From Isosphaeraceae bacterium (lineage in GTDB: Bacteria; Planctomycetota; Planctomycetia; Isosphaerales; Isosphaeraceae): a stretch of DNA of 55,111 nucleotides. Made by a program: the position numbers and the translations under genes. The notes under the pieces were generated by a model that was given only the letters and a program-made list of their open reading frames with translations, was not told where the DNA came from and made no database searches. Below are positions 26,023-35,426 of this stretch, piece by piece. Every line of letters begins with the position of its first letter. The stretch's first letter is position 1. Location: assembly GCA_025356435.1 (NCBI GenBank), contig JANXSY010000289.1:1-55111 (forward strand). The letters run 5' to 3'.

Positions 26023-27369
26023 TTATAACGTCTTCAAATATTCGATAACCTCTGAACGTTCATCATCCGTCAGCTTATCGCCGAACGTATGCCCCCCATT
26101 TCCCAACCCGATGCGGGACGTGTCGTAGATGAACCTCGCCTCATACGGCGACATCTTCCTCACATCGGGGGCGACCGAGAGTGGCTCGGTGATCCAGCCG
26201 ACGCGCGTCTTGTCGTAGTTCTCGAAGTTGGTCGAGGCCGGTCTGCGGAAGACCTTGGGGCGTTCCGACGACTTCAGGATCGCCGCAATCGTCGGCACCG
26301 ATCCATTGTGGAGATAGGGCGCAGTGGCCCAGATGCCATCGAGCGGTGGGGCCTGATACCCGGTCATCGTAAGATCGGCGGGGTGGGTCTCGCCCAGCCA
26401 GGTCGCGTTGTAATGCGACACCAATCCCTTGGAGAGTCCCTCAGCCCGTGCGGGGTCGGTGCCGATCACCTTGAGTTCAACGATCCGGCTAGGATATTCG
26501 CCGTCCGGCCCATAGGTACCGTGGCACGCCTTGCAGTTCTTCAAAAATACCGTCCGACCTCGCTCGGCCTTCTCGCCGTCGATCGGAAACGGGTATTGGG
26601 GAGGCTTGAGACTCTTCAGGTAAGCCTGTATATCGCGGAACGTCGGTTCGAGGGCCTTCAACTCATCGAGCGACTTCTCGCCCATGACAAATTGCATGTT
26701 CGTGCGGACCGAGTCGGCGGGAGTCCGTCCGTCATAATACATCGTCTCCTTCCGGTGCAGATGCCACCAGGCCGGAGTGTCCAACTCGGGCAGGTTCGCC
26801 CCGAGCGGCAGGGGGAACGACCGCCGCGAGAAGTCGGTATTTCGCAGACTGAGCAGAAAGGCCGCGATCTGCCCGGCGTTGACCGTCCCGCGGGTCGTGT
26901 TCAGTGTGAACGGGCTGATCGGGGCCGATCGGCCATCCGCGTGGCTGAGGTCATCAAAAAGCGACTTCAAGTCGAGCGTACTATTCCCCAGCCCGACGTA
27001 GTTCGTCCCGCCGATTGAGCCACCGTGGCAGGCCATGCAGTCGATCTGGATGCCATCACCCCCCATCCCCGTCCGCAAACCCATCGGCAGGCCGTCATTG
27101 GGATAGGGTGCTGCGTGAAGCCCATAGCGGAGATTGAACGCCGCCGCATATCCCTGCGGGTCGGCCTTGGGGTCGGGAGAGGAGACGCCCCATAAGCGGC
27201 CCGCCTTCGCGTAAGCGTCTCGACTCCAAGCCTTTCGGATGTGCGATCGTTGGGTGAGCGCGATCCGGCCCCGCTCGATTGCGACAGGGTCGGGCCGCGT
27301 ATCGTCGGCCGAAGCGTGATTCAAGAGGCCGAGCAGAATCGCGATTACCGTTCCCAGATATGCCTTCAT
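26023..27369 (-). CDS. Secreted di-heme c-type cytochrome
   Basis: The 448-residue protein has signal peptide MKAYLGTVIAILLGLLNHASA (ATG 27369). Two CxxCH heme sites: CMACH (111-115) and CKACH (279-283). The distal stretch APPLDGIWATAPYLHNGSVPT, with a candidate Met ligand in DLTMTGYQAPP, is the pattern of di-heme cytochrome c peroxidase/MauG-like and RoxA/RoxB-related planctomycete cytochromes. It would transfer electrons in the periplasm or act as a peroxidase or oxygenase. RoxA-type rubber oxygenases also carry two CxxCH sites, so that is a possible alternative, but I cannot show the active-site residues. Confidence 0.85.
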   Translation of the reverse strand: MKAYLGTVIAILLGLLNHASADDTRPDPVAIERGRIALTQRSHIRKAWSRDAYAKAGRLWGVSSPDPKADPQGYAAAFNLRYGLHAAPYPNDGLPMGLRTGMGGDGIQIDCMACHGGSIGGTNYVGLGNSTLDLKSLFDDLSHADGRSAPISPFTLNTTRGTVNAGQIAAFLLSLRNTDFSRRSFPLPLGANLPELDTPAWWHLHRKETMYYDGRTPADSVRTNMQFVMGEKSLDELKALEPTFRDIQAYLKSLKPPQYPFPIDGEKAERGRTVFLKNCKACHGTYGPDGEYPSRIVELKVIGTDPARAEGLSKGLVSHYNATWLGETHPADLTMTGYQAPPLDGIWATAPYLHNGSVPTIAAILKSSERPKVFRRPASTNFENYDKTRVGWITEPLSVAPDVRKMSPYEARFIYDTSRIGLGNGGHTFGDKLTDDERSEVIEYLKTL

Positions 27370-27414
27370 TGCAACGATCTCCCCAGTCGAATCCCGCGTA
27401 AGGCCCTCACTCAT

Positions 27415-27442
27415 GCTATAGGCAAGACGACCGTTTCGGCAA
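27415..27442 (-). promoter_or_regulatory. Likely sigma70-type promoter for the cytochrome gene
   Basis: On the minus strand TTGCCG (27442-27437), a 16-base spacer and TATAGC (27420-27415) lie about 45 bases upstream of ATG 27369, an appropriate distance for a short leader. Confidence 0.48.
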
Positions 27443-27630
27443 TTTTCTCGACGCGACTCCATGGGACGGCGCGGTGCATCTTGGCAGGGCGGGAACGTTG
27501 GATTACCCTTGACCCTCTCGGATCGGAATCGAGCGGGGGTGCCCGTCCCGGCGTTGTGAGTCGGAGGGGCCGACGTACCGCGATTCCGACTCCCGCTCTA
27601 GCGAAAGGCCGGCGACCCCTTGTCGCCGCG

Positions 27631-29856
27631 ATGGTTCACGCGATGGTCAAGATCAAGCTTCCCGACGGGTCGATCAAGGAATATCCTGAGGGCACCCGCC
27701 CCATCGATATCGCGCTGGGGATTGGCAAGCGGCTCGCCGACGCCTCCGTCGCCGCCGTGGTCAACGGTGCGATCGTCGACCTCGACCGGCCCTTCGACGA
27801 GACCGTCGCCCCGATCGAGTTCAAGCTGCTCACCAATCGCGACCGCGAGGCGCTTGACGTCCTCCGCCACTCGACCGCGCACATCATGGCCCGCGCCATC
27901 ATGCGACTCTTCCCCGGCGCTCAGCTTGCCTTCGGCCCGACGACCGCCAGTGGCTATTACTACGACGTCGACCTCCCCAACCGTTCGCTCTCCGAGGACG
28001 ACTTCCCGGCGATCGAAGCCGAGATGGCCAAGCTCACCAAGCTCGCCGAGCCCTTCGAACGCTTCAGCCTCCCCGTCGCCGAGGCCCGTCAGTTCGTCTC
28101 CGACCTCAGCCAGGGCTACAAGGTCGAGCACATCGACGACGAGCTGCACAAGTTCGGCGTCCTGAGCTTCTATCGGCAAGGGGAGTTCGTCGACCTCTGC
28201 CGAGGCCCCCATATCCCCCACGCGGGCAAAGTCGGCGCGTTCAAGCTGCTCTCGATCGCCGGGTCCTACTGGAAGGCCCACACCGACCGCAAGATGCTCC
28301 AGCGCGTCTACGGCACCGCGTTCTTCGACAAGAAAGACCTCGACGCCCACCTCGCCCTGGTCGAAGAGGCCAAGAAGCGCGACCACCGCAAGATCGGCAA
28401 GGAACTCGGCCTCTTCACGATCTCGCCACTCGTCGGCTCGGGCCTCGTCCTCTGGATGCCCAAGGGCGCGACGATTCGAGGTCTGCTCGAAGGCTTTCTG
28501 AAGGAAGAATTGTTCAAGCGCGGTTATCAGCCTGTTTACACCCCTCACATCGGCAAGATCGAACTTTATCAGACCAGCGGTCACTACCCCTATTACAAAG
28601 ACAGCCAGTTCCCCCCGATCCGTCTCCTCAACGACGCCGCGATGCAACTCGTCGATGGCCTTGAAAAGGGGGGCCTCGATGACAACGCCCAGAAGGCACT
28701 CCTCCGCGACGCGAGCATCCCCGAGAAGATGCCGCTGATGGTCAAGGACGAGAACGGAGTCCTCCAGCCGGGCTTCACCGAGTCGTACTGGACCCTCGAC
28801 CCCGCGCAACGGGTGAAGTACGTCAGTGACAACGGCGTCCACGAGGAATACCTCCTCAAGCCGATGAATTGCCCCCACCACATCCAGATCTACGCCGCCC
28901 AACCGCGCAGCTATCGCGACCTTCCCGTCCGGCTCGCCGAGTTTGGCACCGTCTATCGCTACGAGCAATCTGGCGAGCTTTCGGGGATGACTCGCGTCCG
29001 AGGCTTTACCCAGGACGACGCTCACCTCTTCTGCACGGTCGATCAGGTGCGTTCCGAATTCCGCGCGACGATGGAGCTGACCCAGTTCGTCCTCAACAGC
29101 CTCGGCCTGACCGATTACAAGCTCCGCCTCTCCAAGAGTGACCCCGACGACCCCAAATACCAAGGTGCCGAGGGCGAGACCTGGCGACGCGCCGAGGAAG
29201 ATATTCGATCGGTCCTCGTCGAGATGGCCTTGCCCTTTGAAGAGGCACCCGGCGAGGCCGCCTTCTATGGACCGAAGGCCGACTTCATCGTCCGCGACTG
29301 CATCGGCCGCCACTGGCAACTCGGCACTGTGCAGCTTGACTATGTGCTCCCCGAGCGGTTCGGCCTGACCTACAACGGTGCCGACAACCTCACCCATCGC
29401 CCCGTGATGATCCACCGCGCCCCGTTCGGCTCGATGGAGCGATTCATGGGCATCCTCATCGAGCACTTCGCCGGGGCCTTCCCCCTCTGGCTCGCGCCCG
29501 AACAGGTCCGCGTCCTGCCGATCTCCGACAAGTTCAACGACTACGCCCATCGCGTGCTGGCCGACCTCCAAGCCGCCGGCCTGCGTGCCTCGCTCGACTC
29601 GCGCCCCGAAAAGATCGGTGCCAAGATCCGCGACGCCCAGCTCGAAAAGATCCCCGCCATGCTCGTCGTCGGCAACAAAGAGGCCGAAACCTCGACCGTT
29701 TCCTATCGAGACCGCCTCGACGGCGACCGAGGCTCGATGCCCTTGGCCGAAGCTGTCGCCCAGCTCAAAGCCGAGTCCGATGCTCGCTCGATCCGCCAGA
29801 CCGTGGCCGCACCTGCTCCGCCCGATGAGGATCGAGGAGAGCAGCATGCGTATTGA
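27631..29856 (+). CDS. thrS: Threonyl-tRNA synthetase
   Basis: The 741-residue enzyme charges tRNA-Thr. Domain order: TGS (VKIKLPDGSIKEYPEGTRPID), editing domain with HSTAH (80-84) and CRGPH (Cys190/His194), class II catalytic core with zinc Cys414 in MNCPHH, His in DDAHLF and HRAPFGSMERF, then the C-terminal anticodon-binding domain (VLPISDKFNDYAHRV). It is about 100 residues longer than the E. coli enzyme; most of the excess is an insertion at ~330-400 between HYPYYKD and LKPMNCPHH. ATG 27631 and 27643 are both possible; neither has a good ribosome site. No T-box leader was seen in the ~260-base upstream gap. Confidence 0.96.
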   Translation: MVHAMVKIKLPDGSIKEYPEGTRPIDIALGIGKRLADASVAAVVNGAIVDLDRPFDETVAPIEFKLLTNRDREALDVLRHSTAHIMARAIMRLFPGAQLAFGPTTASGYYYDVDLPNRSLSEDDFPAIEAEMAKLTKLAEPFERFSLPVAEARQFVSDLSQGYKVEHIDDELHKFGVLSFYRQGEFVDLCRGPHIPHAGKVGAFKLLSIAGSYWKAHTDRKMLQRVYGTAFFDKKDLDAHLALVEEAKKRDHRKIGKELGLFTISPLVGSGLVLWMPKGATIRGLLEGFLKEELFKRGYQPVYTPHIGKIELYQTSGHYPYYKDSQFPPIRLLNDAAMQLVDGLEKGGLDDNAQKALLRDASIPEKMPLMVKDENGVLQPGFTESYWTLDPAQRVKYVSDNGVHEEYLLKPMNCPHHIQIYAAQPRSYRDLPVRLAEFGTVYRYEQSGELSGMTRVRGFTQDDAHLFCTVDQVRSEFRATMELTQFVLNSLGLTDYKLRLSKSDPDDPKYQGAEGETWRRAEEDIRSVLVEMALPFEEAPGEAAFYGPKADFIVRDCIGRHWQLGTVQLDYVLPERFGLTYNGADNLTHRPVMIHRAPFGSMERFMGILIEHFAGAFPLWLAPEQVRVLPISDKFNDYAHRVLADLQAAGLRASLDSRPEKIGAKIRDAQLEKIPAMLVVGNKEAETSTVSYRDRLDGDRGSMPLAEAVAQLKAESDARSIRQTVAAPAPPDEDRGEQHAY

Positions 29857-30183
29857 GTGTTGACCTGGCCATTGGCTTTGGGACGCCAATTGTTGACGAG
29901 GTGAGAATCGCCACGGCCGTTCTTTCGTCAGCCGATCGTGCTAGGTAACCGACTGAGATCATGTTCACGCGAAGCCTGTCATAACCGCCGTGAAATCTGA
30001 GCGAAGTCTGGTTGACATGAGGTTCTTCCTCGACCGCAACATGTTGCCCAGACTCGCGCGGATGATCGACATTAATCGTCGACCCCGGCCTCTTGCCGAA
30101 CTACCCAGAAATGACCCTGGTGACTATGATCGGGGTCGTCGATCGACCTGACCGGCTTGGTGTTAGGGAAGGCTTGCAAGAGG
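29857..30183 (+). other. Intergenic stretch between thrS and the flippase gene
   Basis: These 327 bases hold no full-length gene. The only coding-like signal is the short PIN-like remnant at 30017-30151. No tRNA, terminator hairpin with T-run or clear promoter was found. Confidence 0.5.
30017..30151 (+). pseudogene. Possible N-terminal remnant of a PIN-like (DUF5615-type) protein
   Basis: The 44 codons begin MRFFLDRNMLPRLARMIDI, close to the usual beginning of DUF5615/PIN-like toxins (M-R-F-L-x-D-x-N-L-x-P-R-L-A). After residue ~20 the similarity fades and a stop follows at 30149-30151. If real, it is the stump of a toxin-antitoxin-type gene. The match is short, so chance remains possible. 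Confidence 0.33.
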
Positions 30184-31791
30184 ATGGACCCCGTGACCCC
30201 AGCCGCACCGACTACGCCCCATGATCGATCGGGGTCTTTGCCACCGGTGCTCAATCGCCTGATGCGCGGGACGTTCTTCCTGGCGCTCAAGACGCCGATG
30301 CAGGTTGCATTCGCGTTCATCAGCATCCCGATGGTTCAGCACTATATCGGCGACGGGATGAATGGGGCGTTCCTCTTCGCATGGGGCTTCGGGTTCTTCC
30401 AGTTCCTCCTCGAATTCGGGATGGGATCGGCCCTGCAACGGCAGGTCTCCGACACCTGGACCCGGGGCGACCGCGAGGGGATCGACCGCTGCATCGCTTG
30501 CGGACTCAGCTTCTATGCAGGGATGGCCCTCGTCCAGATGGTCGCCCTGTTGGGGATCGCGTATGTCGTGCTGCCCTTGATGCAAAAGTTCTCCGGGGAT
30601 GAATACCGGCTCATCGTCAAACTGCTCTGGCTCCAGGCGCTCACGGCCCCGTTTTATGGACTGTCGGCCGTGTTGTCGAGCGTGCTCCAGGCGGCGCGTC
30701 GGTATGAGTTTATGCCTCGGCTCGAACTGCTCGTGGTCTTTTTGCGGTTCTGCTTCCTGGCGGCGGGGCTGGCGGCGGGTGTCGACTTCTTCGTGGTCGT
30801 CGTGGCCCAGACGGTCCTCCAGATCGGTCTTACGATCGGCCCCGCAATCTGGGTGATGGTCCGCGAGTTGGGTTACAAGCTCCACTTCGTCGGGGCGCAC
30901 TGGTCTGATATGGCCTCGCTGCTTCATATCAGCGGCTATATGTTCCTGATGCAACTCAGCGTCGTCTTGGCTGATAAAATCGACACCACGGTCCTGGGAT
31001 TCGCCCTGACCAAGGCCGACGCCGGGCCGGCGATCACGATCTATCAGAACGTGAGCAAGCCGTTCCTTCAGATCCGTCAGACTGGCTGGACGCTCGCCTA
31101 TCTCGTGATGCCAGCCGTCGCCAGCCTCGTCGCCGCGCGCGACGAGGTGGGGCTCACGCGGGTCAAATACGATGGCCCGCGGTTCCTGCTTGGGCTGCTC
31201 CTGCCCGTAACACTCCTGGCGGGTATCTATGCTGGGCCATTCCTCAACCTCTGGGTCGGTGCCAGGTTCGAGCCCTACGCGCCTCTGCTTCAACTCTTCC
31301 TCGTCGCCACGTTGCCGCTCGTACTCTCGGTGCAGGCCCAGATGGCGATCGGCATGGGCAAGATCGAGGTGATCGCGATCTCCGCGATGGCCGGGGCGCT
31401 GATCAATTTACCGGTGAGCTACTTCCTGACCCGCAAGATCGGCGTCGCGGGAGTGATCTGGGGGACGGTGCTGACGACTCTGTTCTCCAACCTGCTCATC
31501 CCCGGCATTCACCTCTTCAAGGTGCTAACGATCGACGTCCGAACCTTCCTCACCCGCACCCTCAGCGCACCGATCGCCGGGGCGTCGGCCCTGATCGTCG
31601 CGACGACCGCGTTCCGTTACCTCGTTCTCCCGGCCGACCCAGGCACGACGCGCGGCTGGCTCCGATACGTCCCGTTCGCGATCAATCTCACCATCGGTTG
31701 TGTCGCCTACTCCATCGGCTACGTAACGACGCCGACCGGTCGGGCCGATCTCGCGTTGTTGGTCCGGAAGCTCGCTCGGCGGAGAGGTTGA
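30184..31791 (+). CDS. Polysaccharide/oligosaccharide flippase-like membrane protein
   Basis: The 535-residue multi-pass protein has about 12-14 hydrophobic segments, beginning MRGTFFLALKTPMQVAFAFISIPM. The layout and phrases such as FGFFQFLLEFGMGSALQRQVSDTWTR and IYQNVSKPFLQIRQTGWTLA fit the MOP superfamily (polysaccharide biosynthesis, Wzx-like/MATE-related). Members flip lipid-linked glycans across the inner membrane. ATG 30184 is preferred over TTG 30157 because AAGAGG lies directly upstream, though spacing is tight. No glycosyltransferases adjoin it, but an acyltransferase gene follows at 32676. Confidence 0.8.
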   Translation: MDPVTPAAPTTPHDRSGSLPPVLNRLMRGTFFLALKTPMQVAFAFISIPMVQHYIGDGMNGAFLFAWGFGFFQFLLEFGMGSALQRQVSDTWTRGDREGIDRCIACGLSFYAGMALVQMVALLGIAYVVLPLMQKFSGDEYRLIVKLLWLQALTAPFYGLSAVLSSVLQAARRYEFMPRLELLVVFLRFCFLAAGLAAGVDFFVVVVAQTVLQIGLTIGPAIWVMVRELGYKLHFVGAHWSDMASLLHISGYMFLMQLSVVLADKIDTTVLGFALTKADAGPAITIYQNVSKPFLQIRQTGWTLAYLVMPAVASLVAARDEVGLTRVKYDGPRFLLGLLLPVTLLAGIYAGPFLNLWVGARFEPYAPLLQLFLVATLPLVLSVQAQMAIGMGKIEVIAISAMAGALINLPVSYFLTRKIGVAGVIWGTVLTTLFSNLLIPGIHLFKVLTIDVRTFLTRTLSAPIAGASALIVATTAFRYLVLPADPGTTRGWLRYVPFAINLTIGCVAYSIGYVTTPTGRADLALLVRKLARRRG

Positions 31792-31880
31792 AGGTCGCGA
31801 GGCGTAACGGGTCGGTGTTACACTACGCTCGATGACGCCTCAAATACCTTCCAATTCCGACCGGGGAGCCAAAACGACCG

Positions 31881-32519
31881 ATGGCGCTTCAAGACCTTCT
31901 GGATCAGAACAAGACCTGGGCCGAGCAACGGCTTGTTGAAGACCCCGAATTCTTCCGTCGCCACGTCGCAGGGCAAAAGCCACGAATTCTGCTCATCGGC
32001 TGTTCCGACTCTCGCGTGCCGGCCGAACAGATCCTCGCCTGCGGGCCGGGAGAGCTTTTCGTCCACAGGAACGTCGCTAACGTCGTTTCATACAATGACG
32101 TTAACATTTCTGCAGTTATCCAGTATGCGATCGAGAACCTGCATATTGAAGATATCGTCGTCTGCGGTCACACCCAATGCGGCGGAGTGGCGGCGGCCTG
32201 CGCCCAGACGCTGGGCGACGGCTACGTGGCCGACTGGCTGCTGATCACAACCTGGGCCAAGCGATGGGTCGACGAGCGGCTCGCCGCCGAAGGCCGCTCC
32301 CCGGACCGCGACGAATACCTGAGCTTGGTCGTGGAGGAGAACGTCCGACTGCAGGTCAAGCACCTGTCGCATCTGGCGCTGGTCCGCAAAAGTTGGCGGA
32401 ATCATCCCGGAGTGCCCCGCCTGCATGGGTGGGTCTACGACATTGCTTCGGGCCGGATCAAGGTCATCGTCGAGCCCACCAGCATCAAAAACGAGGTCGA
32501 CGAGGTCGCGAAGGGCTGA
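31881..32519 (+). CDS. can: Beta-class carbonic anhydrase
   Basis: The 212-residue enzyme hydrates CO2 to bicarbonate. Zinc ligands and the Asp-Arg dyad are present: Cys41-Ser-Asp43-Ser-Arg45 (IGCSDSRVPAEQI), His97 and Cys100 in VCGHTQCGGV. FVHRNVANVV and SAVIQYAIENLHIEDIVVCG are standard family phrases, and the length is typical. It is cytoplasmic. The gene sits 89 bases after the flippase with its own probable start region; no carboxysome or transporter genes are nearby. Confidence 0.96.
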   Translation: MALQDLLDQNKTWAEQRLVEDPEFFRRHVAGQKPRILLIGCSDSRVPAEQILACGPGELFVHRNVANVVSYNDVNISAVIQYAIENLHIEDIVVCGHTQCGGVAAACAQTLGDGYVADWLLITTWAKRWVDERLAAEGRSPDRDEYLSLVVEENVRLQVKHLSHLALVRKSWRNHPGVPRLHGWVYDIASGRIKVIVEPTSIKNEVDEVAKG

Positions 32520-32675
32520 GAGCCGACCTGGCAAAAGAGAGCCGAAGGGAAATCGGGCGCTTTTTCTGGATGAGACCGGCCTATCGGGCCGACAACATCC
32601 ATATTGCGACCCATCTTTCCCCTTCCACCGAGACGCCCATAGACGGGCGGGCCCAGTGGGGTAGGACGGCCACGG

Positions 32676-33941
32676 ATGCCGAAACCTTCGACTCACCGAT
32701 TCGCCCTCAAGACCCGGCGGCTCCGCAGGCTCATCGACGAACCGAGGCCGGCCTCGCCGTCGTCAGCGCCCCGGCTACCCGGCCTTGATGCACTCCGATC
32801 CGCGTCAATGGTCGCCGTGGTTGTTGCGCATGCAGCCTATGCCTATGTCGCGTGCCGACTCGCGGGGCTTCCCTGGGCGGTGAGCGACCCGATGCGGTCA
32901 TTCACGTTTGATGTTATCACCTGGTCTTCGATCAGTTGGGCGATGCCCGCCTTCTTCACCCTCGGGGGTTTCGCGGCGGCGGCGATCTGGTCGAGCCGAG
33001 GTCCGCGCGGGTTCGTCGTCGATCGACTCCGCCGGATCGTCGCCCCGGCACTCGTTGCGATGCCCACCGTGCTGCTCCCTTCGCTCGCGGTCTGGGCCTG
33101 CGGCTGGTTCGTCTCGGGGCGGACCAACCTCAGGCAGATCACGCATCTGGTCTTCGTCGACAGCGAATTGCGTAACAACCAGTTCGGCCCGGCCCACCTT
33201 TGGTTTCTCGAATATCTGATCCTGATGCTCAGCGTCTATGGGCTGGTCCGCGCTGTCTCACGCGATCCGGCCCGCCGCCTTCCGTTATTCGCCTTCTCGT
33301 GGAAGGGTCCGCTCGTCCTCGCGATCCCGACGACCGTGATCCTCTGGCTCGGCCACAAGGTGAACGGGCTCGACCCGATCATGGACATGCGGAACAGCTT
33401 CGTTCCCAACCCGTTCCGCTGGCTCCATCACGGCTGGTTCTTCGCCGTCGGCACCTGGATGTTCGCCGCCCGCGAAGAGTTACCCCGCTTGAAGCGGCTC
33501 GCCCCCTGGTTCCTCGTGCTGGCCGCCTCGGTCTTCGCTGTCCGCGTGATCTTGCTACGCGTTGATACCACCGTCACCCTTGTTGGCCTCTCAGCATGGG
33601 CCTCAGTCGGAGCGGCCGCGCTGTTCGGCTGGTTCTCGCTTCTGGGTTTAATCGGCCTCTCGCTCCGCGTTTTCACAAAGCCAACTCCGACGATCCGCTA
33701 CCTCGCTGATAGCTCCTACTGGATCTACCTCACTCACTTCCCGATCGTCGGCCTCGCTCAAGTCGCGATGTATAACGCCCCCTGGCCGGCCCTGACGAAG
33801 TTCCTCATCACGCTCAGTGCGACCCTTGGCTTCGGCTTGCTCTCTTATCAAGGACTCGTCCGCTACTGGTTCATCGGCCGACGCCTCCACGGCGTCAGGA
33901 CGAAGCGTCTCGCCCAGAGAGCGACCGTGCTTAACGCTTGA
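32676..33941 (+). CDS. Acyltransferase 3 family membrane protein (OpgC-like)
   Basis: The 421-residue protein has about ten membrane segments. The N-terminal helix with RLPGLDALRSASMVAVVVAHAAY carries the His and Arg of the acyltransferase-3 family; HLWFLEYLILMLSVYGLV and SSYWIYLTHFPIVGLAQVAM are further marks. Such enzymes move acetyl or succinyl groups to extracytoplasmic glycans or lipids. The acceptor here is unknown; the nearby flippase gene suggests a surface glycan, by inference only. ATG 32676 gives a basic cytoplasmic N-terminus (about 30 residues). Confidence 0.85.
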   Translation: MPKPSTHRFALKTRRLRRLIDEPRPASPSSAPRLPGLDALRSASMVAVVVAHAAYAYVACRLAGLPWAVSDPMRSFTFDVITWSSISWAMPAFFTLGGFAAAAIWSSRGPRGFVVDRLRRIVAPALVAMPTVLLPSLAVWACGWFVSGRTNLRQITHLVFVDSELRNNQFGPAHLWFLEYLILMLSVYGLVRAVSRDPARRLPLFAFSWKGPLVLAIPTTVILWLGHKVNGLDPIMDMRNSFVPNPFRWLHHGWFFAVGTWMFAAREELPRLKRLAPWFLVLAASVFAVRVILLRVDTTVTLVGLSAWASVGAAALFGWFSLLGLIGLSLRVFTKPTPTIRYLADSSYWIYLTHFPIVGLAQVAMYNAPWPALTKFLITLSATLGFGLLSYQGLVRYWFIGRRLHGVRTKRLAQRATVLNA

Positions 33942-34108
33942 TCCAGACAAAACACATCAAATGAACCCTATCAAAATATTTGAATAAAATTGTGTACATC
34001 TGCATTTCTTCAGTTCAGACCGGATATCCTGTCGATCATGTCTTTCGACTCCTCCGACGATTATCCTCTTCATGGAGATAATCCAGTCATTTGCGAGGAG
34101 TCGGACTC

Positions 34109-35215
34109 ATGTTTGCACGACGGCTTCTGATGGTGTGGGTCTGTCTGGGAATGGCCAAGATGTGTCTCGCGGAGGAGTCGTTTGCTGAGGCGGTCAAGGC
34201 GTTGGTGCAACCTCGGATCGATCGCGACGAGGCGCTGGGGATCGTCGTGGGATTGGTGCGTGAGGGTCGTCGTGAGGTTTTCGGATACGGGCGGCAGTCG
34301 CTTGACGGAGACCGCCGGGTCAATGGGCAGACGATCTTCGAGATCGGATCGATCACAAAAGTCTTCACCTCGATCGCTCTGGCCGACATGGCGGAAGCAG
34401 GGTTGGTCAAGCTCGACGACCCGGTGCAGTCGTTGCTACCCGAAGGCCGGCGCGTCCCCGAGCATGATCAGCACGTGATGACACTCCGGATGCTTTCGAA
34501 CCACACGTCGGGCCTTCCGAGGGTGATCCCGAAAGTCTTCGCGCGCAGCCTCGCGGGTAAAGACCCTTACGCCGAGGTCTCGGCAAAGGACATCTACGAC
34601 TTCCTCGAGACCTATCAACTCAAGCGTGACCCCGGCTCGAAGTATGACTACTCGAACCTTGGCGCGGGGTTGCTCGGCACAGTGTTGGCGCGTCGAGCGG
34701 GAGTGAGTTTTGAGGAGTTGATCCTCGCGAGAATCTGCCGCCCCCTTGAGATGCGAGACACGAGCGTGACTGTTGGCCCGGCACACGAATCACGCCTGGC
34801 GCAGCCTTATTCCTCGCGCGGCAAGCCCGCAAAACCTTGGGTTTTCGATGCGTTTGCGGGCGCGGGGGCTTTGCATTCGACGGCCGACGACATGCTTCGC
34901 TTCGTCAGCGCCAATCTCAAATTGACCTCCGCACCGGGCTCGCTCAAGACGTCGCTCGACACAGTCATGATGTCTCGATTGGCCACCGGATCGCCTGGTC
35001 TCTCGATCGCACTCGGTTGGCACGTCTTCGAAGCGCAGGAGCGAACCGGCCGACCCGAGATCATCTGGCACAACGGCGGCACGGGCGGATTTCGCGGATT
35101 TATCGGCCTCGTTCGTGAGAAGAGACTTGGCGTCGTTGTTCTAAGCAGCTCCGATTCGCCAGTCGATGAGGTGGGTCTTAAGGTCATTGAACGACTCGTT
35201 CACGAATTGAAATAA
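34109..35215 (+). CDS. Secreted serine hydrolase of the beta-lactamase/PBP4 fold
   Basis: The 368-residue protein starts at ATG 34109 behind GAGGAG. The signal peptide is MFARRLLMVWVCLGMAKMCLA. Active-site motifs of class C beta-lactamase/DD-peptidase type: SITK (Ser81-Lys84), YSN (Tyr181), and HNGG (321-324) as the third motif in place of KTG. Such proteins act as esterases, D-aminopeptidases or beta-lactamases; HNGG is common in the esterase/PBP-like subset, so antibiotic resistance is not implied. The upstream 170 bases are unusually AT-rich and may hold the promoter. Confidence 0.88.
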   Translation: MFARRLLMVWVCLGMAKMCLAEESFAEAVKALVQPRIDRDEALGIVVGLVREGRREVFGYGRQSLDGDRRVNGQTIFEIGSITKVFTSIALADMAEAGLVKLDDPVQSLLPEGRRVPEHDQHVMTLRMLSNHTSGLPRVIPKVFARSLAGKDPYAEVSAKDIYDFLETYQLKRDPGSKYDYSNLGAGLLGTVLARRAGVSFEELILARICRPLEMRDTSVTVGPAHESRLAQPYSSRGKPAKPWVFDAFAGAGALHSTADDMLRFVSANLKLTSAPGSLKTSLDTVMMSRLATGSPGLSIALGWHVFEAQERTGRPEIIWHNGGTGGFRGFIGLVREKRLGVVVLSSSDSPVDEVGLKVIERLVHELK

Positions 35216-35333
35216 CATAAATATGCTGACCAATTCGTCAGAACATTCTATCCATCTCGCCCAACTCGACGAGGTGAGCGTGTGCGACGACCAACATTTG
35301 AGCATAATCGCCAGAATCTGACCCTTCTCTGTC

Positions 35334-35363
35334 TTGCCAACACTGATATCCTCTGTTTATAAC
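35334..35363 (+). promoter_or_regulatory. Likely sigma70-type promoter for the H1-like gene
   Basis: TTGCCA (35334-35339), an 18-base spacer and TATAAC (35358-35363) precede ATG 35427 by about 60 bases. This is among the best promoter matches in the window and fits a highly expressed nucleoid protein. Confidence 0.52.
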
Positions 35364-35426
35364 TCTTGTGGTGTCGGTGATTCGAAGCCGATCAAAGCGA
35401 ACACTCTCTGTCGAGGATGCGACCCC

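Noticed and set aside
27370-27630. T-box or threonine-responsive leader upstream of thrS
   Set aside because: No T-box core sequence, specifier hairpin or terminator with T-run was found.
27598-29889. 763-codon open frame on the minus strand opposite thrS
   Set aside because: It is the antisense shadow of thrS produced by high GC codon bias; its translation is rich in Gly/Val/Glu with no domain, leader or ribosome site.
34109-35215. Beta-lactam resistance gene
   Set aside because: The third motif is HNGG and not KTG, and the family is mostly esterases and peptidases, so resistance cannot be claimed.
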